Assembly (NCBI GenBank): GCA_001430745.1
Contig: KQ482046.1
Span: forward strand, 110,859-121,924
Source: Auxenochlorella pyrenoidosa
Taxonomy: Eukaryota; Chlorophyta; Trebouxiophyceae; Chlorellales; Chlorellaceae
DNA length: 11,066 nt
Direction of reading: 5' to 3'
This document shows positions 1 to 6,613 of this stretch, in pieces (position 1 is the first letter of the stretch; each line of letters starts with the position of its first letter). Position numbers and translations under genes: made by a program. Under the pieces are notes generated by a model. It saw only the letters and a program-made list of their open reading frames with translations, made no database searches and was not told the origin of the DNA.

Positions 1-296
1 GGGGGGGGGACTTGGCAAGGGGGAGCAGCGCGCGAGTGTGGGCGGGGCAGCCGGGGGCGAGCCCTCTGCGCCTGCTGTGGTGGTCAGACAGCGGGCGAGC
101 GGCGGCGCCAGGTGGCAGGCGCGCGTGCCGGCAGTTGGCAGCTGCGAGGGGTCTGGATGCTTGCAGACCCTGTAAGCCAGCCAACCTGCCGGCCCGCCCT
201 CGTAACCGTCTCAGCGGCTGCAGCGCGCGACAGTCAAAAGCGCAGAGTCCGCGGCTGCGGCCATGCCCACCGTGCCCCGCGCCAGCCCCAACTCAC
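1..296 (-). other. Probable intron 2 of the minus-strand plastid protein gene
   Basis: The stretch begins, on the minus strand, with a canonical GTGAGT donor at 296 and has no exon-like continuation. One acceptor-like CTGCAG leads straight to an in-frame stop, and another (CTTACAG) opens only a low-complexity frame without family resemblance. The plus strand starts with a run of nine G at the window edge. The acceptor is presumably outside the window. Confidence 0.5.
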
Positions 297-843
297 CGGG
301 TGCGGCGCCACTGCAGGCCCAGCCAGCCGGCCCACACAGAGCCGCCAAACAGGAAGAACATGATGCCTGCAGGCAGGGCATGCATTGCGCAGGTGTTGGA
401 TGGCAGGGAGCCACACAGGCGCGCCGCAGAGGGCAGACCACGCAACTGCCGCACTCCGCGGGGCAAGGACGCCCATGCGGCGCTGGCTAGCACATGCGAG
501 CTCTTGGCCAGTATTGCATGACTGGCGCCGCACACGGTTCCTCAGACCACCCAGGGCGCTCACCAGGGTGGATGAGGGAGGCGGTGCGGCCCTTCAGGAT
601 CTCAGGCACAGCCATAGCGCTGTCGGTGTCCAGCAGAAAGGGCGCAAGGAGGCCCGCAGCGGCAAGGAGGGTCGTGGCGGCGGCGGTGGCCTGCTCCTCC
701 TCAGGCTGCTGCTGGCGATCAGCAGAGGCGCGCACCACCGGCAGAGCCCGGCGGGGAGCCACGCAGGTGGCGCGGAAGGAAGGACGGCGCTGAAGCGCCA
801 GAGAAGAGCGCATAGCGGCGGGGCGAACGGACAGGGCCTGCAT
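297..843 (-). CDS. Plastid/thylakoid-targeted membrane protein, possibly DUF4079-like (5' two exons; continues off left edge)
   Basis: Two coding exons are seen on the minus strand: 843-564 (93 codons plus 1 nt) and 366-297, joined by a GTGAGC...CTGCAG intron; a second donor, CG|GTGAGT, follows at 296. The start at 843 (MQALSVRPAAM) is chosen because the next residues look like a chloroplast transit peptide; 867 and 813 are alternatives. Residues 1-40 are rich in Arg, Ser and Ala with almost no acids, ending near VVRASA. Residues about 57-71 are hydrophobic (TTLLAAAGLLAPFLL) and are followed by an A-x-A site (AMA, 76-78), as in a thylakoid-transfer signal. The mature part begins VPEILKGRTASLIHPG and goes into a membrane segment (MFFLFGGSVWAGWLGLQW) closed by RRT. 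GRTASLIHP plus a W-LG-QWRR-R helix recalls plastid/cyanobacterial DUF4079 proteins; that assignment is from memory and tentative. No convincing third exon is seen in 1-296, which is read as intron. Confidence 0.65.
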
Positions 844-1402
844 GTTGGATGTATGCGGTGGAAACAATGTGGGGAATGGGTGGGGCAGTTGGCTGGGAGG
901 AGGACTTCTGCCTGAACGGGTGACGTGGCGAGAAGTGGAAGATGGTGATGCTCGGAGCCTAAACTGGCGTGAGGCTTGTCACTACTGCTACTGAAAGTTC
1001 GGATCGAGGTCTCGCTGGTGCTAAGGTGGGGAGGGACGGGGACAGGGTGATGGCGGTGCGCCTGCTTGGTATGCAAGCGCCCCTACTCGCAGCATGCATT
1101 AATGGCGATGCATTGGCTCTCTCTGCATAGCTGCACCGCTCGAATGGCGCCCGGCAGAGCTTGGAGGCGGCCTCTGCTTGTGCTACACCTCCCTATGCGC
1201 TGCCCTGCGGTCCTGAGCGGCCCATGAGCGTGCTGGACATCGCAGCCGGAGCGGGGAGGCCAGCCGCTGACGCTGCCGCCGCTCTCCCCCGCCGCTGCCG
1301 TCTCGCTGCCTGGGTGCAGGCCGCGCCCTCTGCCCTCCAGCGCGCCTCGTCTTACAGGGGAGGCCCCCCGGTGACCGCGCAGCAGCGGCGGCAGCGGCAG
1401 TC
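844..1402. promoter_or_regulatory. Shared head-to-head intergenic region (5' UTRs and promoters of the plastid-protein gene and eIF3e)
   Basis: The start codons of the minus-strand gene (843) and eIF3e (1403) face away from each other across about 560 bases, so both promoters must lie here. An inverted CCAAT box is visible (ATTGG at 1112-1116) beside a less GC-rich patch with a repeated ATGCATT word around 1093-1115. No clear TATA box was found. CTTACAG ending near 1359 could be the acceptor of a 5' UTR intron of eIF3e, and an upstream ATG at 1224 opens a frame that overlaps the eIF3e start. No other gene is supported in this stretch. Confidence 0.5.
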
Positions 1403-4400
1403 ATGGCGACGCAGTACGACCTCACCCCCGTGATTGCCAAGCACCTGGACCGGCATCTGGTCTTCCCGCTGCTTGAGTTCCTGGGCGGGCGGGGGGTGTA
1501 TGATGCCGCCGACATCGAGGCCGCCAAGCTGGCGCTGATCGAGAAGACCAACATGGTGGACTATGCAGTGGACATCTACCAGCAGCTGAACCAGACAGAC
1601 GAGGTGGGTGCTGCCGGCGCTGCCGCCGCCGCCGGGACAACGGGCAGCTGCCTCGGACTCCCACGCCCCGTGCACCGCTTGGCTTGGTGCTGCCCAGGCT
1701 GCCGCCAAGTGCGCACGGGGGGCCAGGCCGCAGCCCGGCCAGCAACATGGGCGCCTGCGCCTGTGGGTCCTGCTCCGGGGCACGGCCTGCTCTGCGTGCT
1801 CTGCCGCGCTGCCGCCCTTGCCTGCCCCTTGCTGGGCTGCTCGCGCCTGCTGTGGCCCCAGGACGCCTGCATGCAGCTCTGCCAACAACTGCAGCACACA
1901 CGCTCGCCGTGAAGCGCTCCTGCGGTGCGGTTACGGCACCACAGCGGGGCCTTGGCAGCGCGGCGGCAGGCAGCGCCCCCCTGGGGGCGGCAGGGGCTTG
2001 CCTCGACAGCGACCGTCCGCCTCGGCTGGCGCTGCCGCGCCGCAGTCGACCCACCCGCATGGCCCTGCTGCCTCGCCGCAGGTTCCCGAGTCGCTGGTGG
2101 CGCGCCGCACAGACGTCGTGGCCCGGCTCAAGAGCCTGGAGGCGGCGGTGCGCCCCATCACCGAGTTCCTTTCCAACGAGGAGAATGTCAAGCTGCTGAA
2201 GCAGGACAAGACGCAGAACCAGGCCTTCCTGCAGAAGGAGTTCAACATCGGTGGGTGGGGCTGGGTGGCAGCGGGGGATGGGGCTGCGGGGGAGTGCTCC
2301 CAGCCGCGTGCCCCCGGCCGTGCATGCCAGGATGCTGGGTGCTGTGAGCAGGGGCCGGGGAGGAGCATGTAGGCGGCACAGGCGCGGGCCGGGACGGGCA
2401 CAGGCATGGGCGAGTTGAACCTTCCCTTTGCCAAGCAGAAGCGTTTCTGCTGTGCTCCTGGGCTCAGCGTAGTGGCCTCCTGGCACCCACGCCCACCCCA
2501 CCCCGCCTCCTGGGGCCCACTTCACCCACCCCGCCCGGCCCACGCCCAAGCACCCCACTCCCGCCCCCTTCTGCTCCCGCAGGCCCGGAGCAGGTGGACG
2601 CGCTGTACCACTTTGCCAAGTGGAACTTTGAGTGCGGCAACTACTCGGCAGCCGCCGAGTACCTGTACCACTACCGCAGCCTGTCCACCAACCCGGAGCG
2701 CACCGTGTCCTCCCTGTGGGGCAAGGTCGCCGCCGACATCCTGCTGCAGGTGTGCCCCGGCTGCATGCGCATGCCAGGACGCGCCAGGGGTGGGGCCCCG
2801 ATGGCAGGCAGCCTCGGGAATGCGCCCGCGCCCGCTCCCGCTGGAGCCGCCTCTTCGTGCTCCCCTGGCTGTGCGGCCGCCTCCCCCCCACCCAGCCACA
2901 GCTGTACTCAGCTGCCCAGAGGCTGCTGCACGGAATGCCCGCTGCGGGGCAGCCCCGTTTGGCTGCCCAGGCCCTGGCCCCCTGCCGCCCCCACAGCTGC
3001 CCTACCCTTGCTCAGCCCTCCCTCCACTCCCCGCCTTTGCTGGCCCCCGCCCCACCCCTGCCACCCCCGCAGGAGTTTGGCCCTGCCATGGACGATATCC
3101 TGAAGCTCAAGGAGATGATTGACGTGGACACCTTTGCCCCCGTGGCCAAGCAGCTGCAGCAGAAGGCGTGGCTCATGCACTGGTCCCTCTTCGTCTTCTT
3201 CAACCACGAGAACGGCCTCAACGCGCTGATCGACCTGTTCATGCAGGACAGGTGAGGGCGCACGGCTGTTGGGCCGGGGGGGGGGGGGGGGGGGGGGGGG
3301 CAGCCACATGACCCCAGGCGGCACCGCTGGCGTGGTTTTTTTAGCAGCCCCGCTGCTTCAGCGTTGGTGCCACCTGCTCGTGTGCTCCTGCCAGGCCTGG
3401 CTCCGTCCCCCGACCTCGCCCGCTGGGCGGCCTGCCCCCGCCCCCAACCTTTGGGCACCTGAAGGCACATCCAGCTGACCTGGCCTGGCCCAGGCCCCCA
3501 AACCCCCCAACCCCACTACCCCAACACGCACCCCACCCCCGCCCCTCACCCGCAGGTACCTGACTGCCATCCAGCTGACCTCGCAGCACCTGCTGCGCTA
3601 CCTGGCGGTGGCGGTGATTGTGAACAAGCGGCGACGCAACGTGCTGGCCGACCTCAAGCGCGTCATCTCCCAGGAGGCGTACGAGTACAGGTGCGGCTCT
3701 TGCAAAAAACCTAAGATTGAACTCCTGGACCCTGTCCCCACCCTTCACCGGAGGCATGCAAGTGCAGGTGCAGCGTGCCGCCCCGCGCCGCCGATCACTG
3801 CCCCCAGTGGCGCGCCATGCACCCCCATCCCCACTCTATCCCACGCTCACCCACCCCCCGCCCCCGCCCCCTTCTTCTCCCGGCGCCCCCCCATGCAGCG
3901 ACCCGGTGACCGAGTTTGTGCGCTGCCTGTTTGTGGAGTGCGACTTTGATGGCGCGCAGGAGCAGCTGGCCAAGTGCGAGGAGGTGAGCCGCCTCCCGTC
4001 CACTCCCACCTCCTTGCCCGCCCGCTGCTCCCGCTCAACGGCTGCTTGGTGCATTCTTGCGGCGTTGTCTGGAGCCGCACAGCTCACAGCTGGGGTGGGG
4101 TAGGGCAGCGAACCCTAGTGGCGGGGATCGTGCCTGGCAGCGGGGTGGGGAATGCCCAGTCCTGGCAGCTGCCTGGACGAGGGCTCTGGGCGCAGTGCCC
4201 TCCCCACGGCCAGGCAAACAACCGTTGCCTGCCCCCCACCCCACCCCACCACCACCACCACCACCAATGGTCAGTCACACACACACACACCACCCTCCCA
4301 CCCCCCTCCCTCCGGCAGGTCCTGGACGGAGACTTCTTCCTGGTGGCCGCGAAGGACGCCTTCATGGAGGCGGCGCGGCAGTTCCTGTTTGAGAACTACT

Positions 4401-5625
4401 GCCGCATACACCAGGTGGGCGGGCGCCGAGGGAGGGAGACACCTTCTTGCATTTCGCGGGCCGGAAGTGCGCCTGAATACGTGTGTACTGCCCGCTGTTC
4501 TAGGGCGGGCTTCGGGGCGGGCGATGTCTGCCTGCAGTGGTGTGGCGTAGGCGCGTCCCCCATGCCTTGCCGCCGCCCACTGCTAGCCTCCTGACTGGGT
4601 CCCTGCGCAAGGGCTGGGCGCCGGCAGTTGCCTGAGAACATGAGAACATGCGCATGTGATGCCTAGCGCTGCAACCTCCCACGCCTGCCCTGCTGCCGGC
4701 GGCCAGCACCGCCGGTGGCGCTCGCCCTCGCCGCCACAGCGCCACCCCTGCTGCCTGCACCGCTCACAGTGCCTCACAGTGCCCTTCTCGCCCATCGCGC
4801 GCTTTGCCCCCCTCCGCTCCCCGCCCCTCCCTGCAGGCCATCTCCATCCGCAGCCTGAGCGAGAAGCTGGGCATGGACGAGGAGGCCACCGAGAAGTGGA
4901 TTGTCAACCTGGTCCGGTGAGGGCTCCGCTGCCTGTGTCGCAAGTTGCGTTGCAGGCAACAGGCTTGGAGGCCCCAGACAGGCTTGGAGGCCCCAGCTTG
5001 GCAAGGTGGTGGGCTTGCCCTGCCCTGCTCCATGGTGCCAAACAGAGGCAGGCAGGCAGCTGGCAGCGCCGCACCCGCCTGTTGCACGCTAGCCAGAGGC
5101 CAGCCATGCCCGCCCCCACCTGGCCCGCCATGCCCACACTTCGCCCCTGCCCTGGCCCGCCCTCACCGTCGCGGCGCAGGAATGCGCGGCTGAACGCCAA
5201 GATCGACAGCAAGGCCGGCACCGTGGTGATGCAGGTGCGCGCTGCGCGCCCAGGCTGCAGGGCTGGGCCCGCTGGGGCTGGCGTGCTGGGCTCGAGGGGC
5301 TGCGACCTGAGCCGGCCGGCGAGGCGAGGTGCTGCGACAACTGTCGGCAGACTGCGTGCGCATGTGCCCCCCCCCCCCCCCACCCGCACCCCACCCAACG
5401 TACACACACACACACACACCACATGGCACCACACATGCCCCCCCACCCCCTGTGTCCTCTCACCCCTTGCCTCCCTCACCCGCCCACCCCACCCCACCCC
5501 CACTGTGGCCCCCGCAGAACCAGGCGCTGGGCGCGTATGAGCAGCTGCTGGAGCGGGCGCGCGGCCTGGGCCTGCGCACGCTCGACCTCTCCAACGCCGT
5601 CTTCGGCGCCATGCGCGCCGCCTGA
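1403..5625 (+). CDS. EIF3E: Eukaryotic translation initiation factor 3 subunit e (eIF3e/INT6), complete, ten exons
   Basis: The product is a core subunit of eIF3, which bridges the 40S ribosome and eIF4G in cytosolic translation initiation. Coding exons are 1403-1603, 2082-2250, 2583-2749, 3073-3251, 3556-3690, 3899-3983, 4319-4414, 4837-4916, 5180-5234 and 5518-5625. All introns are GT-AG and all phases join, giving 424 aa (animal eIF3e is about 445). Diagnostic stretches: residues 1-67 contain [13 protein letters not shown] and NMVDYAVD; 138-155 contain [14 protein letters not shown]; then [12 protein letters not shown], and [16 protein letters not shown] around 210-225. The C-terminal PCI/winged-helix part runs from about 240 to 395 and includes [49 protein letters not shown] and VVM. 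The start has G at -3 and +4 and is the only sensible ATG for the conserved N-terminus. The animal C-terminal tail is absent; the protein stops about 35 residues after VVMQ. Introns carry homopolymers and microsatellites listed separately. Confidence 0.97.
1604..2081 (+). other. eIF3e intron 1
   Basis: A 478-base GTGGGT...CCGCAG intron, phase 0, between exons coding NQTDE and VPESL. It is GC-rich with long open frames on both strands, but these are compositional; nothing in them resembles a gene. Confidence 0.9.
2251..2582 (+). other. eIF3e intron 2
   Basis: A 332-base GTGGGT...CCGCAG intron in phase 1. It splits a Gly codon between FNI and PEQVD, and its 3' half is a C-rich tract typical of introns in this window. 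No gene is seen inside. Confidence 0.9.
2750..3072 (+). other. eIF3e intron 3
   Basis: A 323-base GTGTGC...CCGCAG intron in phase 0, between ILLQ and EFGPAMDD, with a long C-rich 3' tract and nothing else recognisable. Confidence 0.9.
3252..3555 (+). other. eIF3e intron 4 with a poly-G tract
   Basis: A 304-base GTGAGG...CCGCAG intron in phase 2. It splits an Arg codon between MQD and YLTAIQ and contains a homopolymer of 25 G close to the donor. Otherwise it is C-rich and without coding signal. Confidence 0.9.
3276..3300 (+). repeat. Poly-G homopolymer (25 G) in eIF3e intron 4
   Basis: An uninterrupted run of 25 G starts 24 bases after the intron 4 donor. Such a tract on the RNA-sense strand can form G-quadruplexes (known chemistry; effect here inferred), and its exact length is unreliable in most sequencing data. 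Confidence 0.95.
4247..4290 (+). repeat. (ACC)n and (CA)n microsatellites in eIF3e intron 6
   Basis: An ACC triplet tract (about 4247-4265) is followed by a CA dinucleotide tract (4276-4290), just upstream of the CGGCAG acceptor at 4318. Both lie inside the C/A-rich acceptor-side tract of this intron (3984-4318). Confidence 0.9.
4415..4836 (+). other. eIF3e intron 7
   Basis: A 422-base GTGGGC...CTGCAG intron in phase 0. It holds short direct repeats: GAGAACAT twice near 4634-4649 and CTCACAGTGC twice in tandem at 4763-4782. No gene is supported. Confidence 0.85.
4959..4996 (+). repeat. 19-base perfect tandem duplication in eIF3e intron 8
   Basis: ACAGGCTTGGAGGCCCCAG occurs at 4959-4977 and again at 4978-4996 with no mismatch. 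It is a simple recent tandem duplication within the intron at 4917-5179. Confidence 0.95.
5367..5419 (+). repeat. Poly-C (15 C) and (AC)n tracts in eIF3e intron 9
   Basis: A run of 15 C (5367-5381) is followed by an AC dinucleotide tract (5402-5419). Both lie in intron 9 (5235-5517), which continues C/A-rich to the CCGCAG acceptor. Confidence 0.95.
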
Positions 5626-5936
5626 GCCATGCAGGCGGCAGCGCTGCCGGGCCGGCCGTCGCCTGCGCTGGGCTGTGGGCGCCCGAGCGCCTGGCCTGTG
5701 TGGCCAGCAGTGCGTGGCGGCAGGCGGGTGCGTCGCTACCGGTTCCTTTCCGCTTGGCTCTCCCTCTCTTCTCGTGTCAACAAGCTGTTCCCTTACTCAC
5801 GTAAGCATGCCTACAGAACTTGACTGCAACGCGACGTGCGCACAGATTCAAGGAGGGAGGCGGGGCTTTGCAGCGTCAATCAACCTGGCGTTGTGGGGTG
5901 GAGGTGGAGGTTGCACTGCTGGTGTAGCCGCCGCTG

Positions 5937-5964
5937 TTTGCTGTGCCGGCTCCGGCACAGCAAA
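5937..5964. repeat. Perfect 13-bp inverted repeat with 2-base loop
   Basis: TTTGCTGTGCCGG (5937-5949) and CCGGCACAGCAAA (5952-5964) are exact reverse complements around CT. As RNA this would be a very stable hairpin. It begins about 310 bases after the eIF3e stop, so it could lie in a long 3' UTR or in non-transcribed DNA. Confidence 0.95.
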
Positions 5965-5965
5965 T

Positions 5966-5997
5966 ACTGACACCGGGTAGCCCTGCCCAGTGTCAGT
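5966..5997. repeat. 8-bp inverted repeat with 16-base spacer
   Basis: ACTGACAC (5966-5973) pairs with GTGTCAGT (5990-5997). It starts two bases after the preceding 13-bp hairpin ends. Confidence 0.85.
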
Positions 5998-6050
5998 GGG
6001 TTTCATGGCGTGTTGCGTATGTTCCTCTGCCTCCCTCTCTTTCGGAAGGT

Positions 6051-6084
6051 TGACAGCCCCGGATGTTGATTTTGGGGGCTGTCA
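6051..6084. repeat. 10-bp inverted repeat with 14-base spacer
   Basis: TGACAGCCCC (6051-6060) is the exact reverse complement of GGGGCTGTCA (6075-6084). It is the third inverted repeat within 150 bases. Confidence 0.9.
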
Positions 6085-6613
6085 GCCCAGGTGCACACCA
6101 AGCAGCACCGATGCTGTGCGCGTGGCCGTTCGCCTTTCCGCCTCTCTGACATGGCTTGCATCTGCATCGCTGCTTGCTTGCAAGTTGTGCGCATTCAACC
6201 CACCCATGTGGACGAGCCGTAGATATGGATAGAGCCCTTGGAGTGGCAACCCAATTGATGCATTGTCGAGGGCCGCTGGCCCAGCGCCTGTGAGGCCGTC
6301 GTCCTGGCGAGGAGTTGCTTAGGAGGTACAGAGCATCGTGCGTTTGTTCTAGCTCCGCCGCTTTGATTATTTCTGCGATCAGGAGTCTTCAGAGGGTGCA
6401 CTGAACAGCAGACGACAGCGAAAAGGTGCAAGCTCCGGCTGCAGCTTCTTTGGCCACTTCGACCCGGCTTGTTGGAGGCGTGGGCATGTTGCAGCGATGG
6501 AGAGATGATCCATATAGAAGGAAGTTGGGGGGCGGGGAACAGTCACGCACAATGCGGTCCCAACTTCTCCGCTCCCCTGCGTGGCACACTGAGAGTCCGG
6601 ACTGAGAGGTTAT

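Larger units (their letters stand above)
5626..6613. other. Intergenic region: eIF3e 3' UTR and upstream region of the six-exon membrane gene
   Basis: About 990 bases without a supportable gene. No exact TGTAA poly(A) signal was found after the eIF3e stop. The most conspicuous content is a set of three inverted repeats between 5937 and 6084, annotated separately. Base composition is noticeably less GC-biased from about 6000 to 6600, as expected of promoter and 5' UTR sequence. Open frames here on both strands lack any recognisable protein. Confidence 0.6.

Noticed and set aside
1..296. A third exon of the minus-strand plastid gene starting after CTTACAG near 167
   Set aside because: The frame is open but compositionally biased, with Pro-rich sequence and no membrane-protein character. 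The other nearby acceptor meets a stop at once.
1422..2891. A 489-codon open frame on the minus strand across eIF3e exons 1-3
   Set aside because: It runs antisense to firmly identified exons, is Arg/Ala/Gly/Pro-rich in the way GC-rich DNA gives by chance, and shows no recognisable domain.
3269..3478. Gly-rich open frame across the G25 run
   Set aside because: It is produced by the homopolymer within a well-defined eIF3e intron.
5990..6232. Open frames between eIF3e and the membrane gene (also 6389-6628 minus and 6486-6603 plus)
   Set aside because: They are short, resemble no family, have no credible splice links, and the first overlaps the inverted-repeat cluster.
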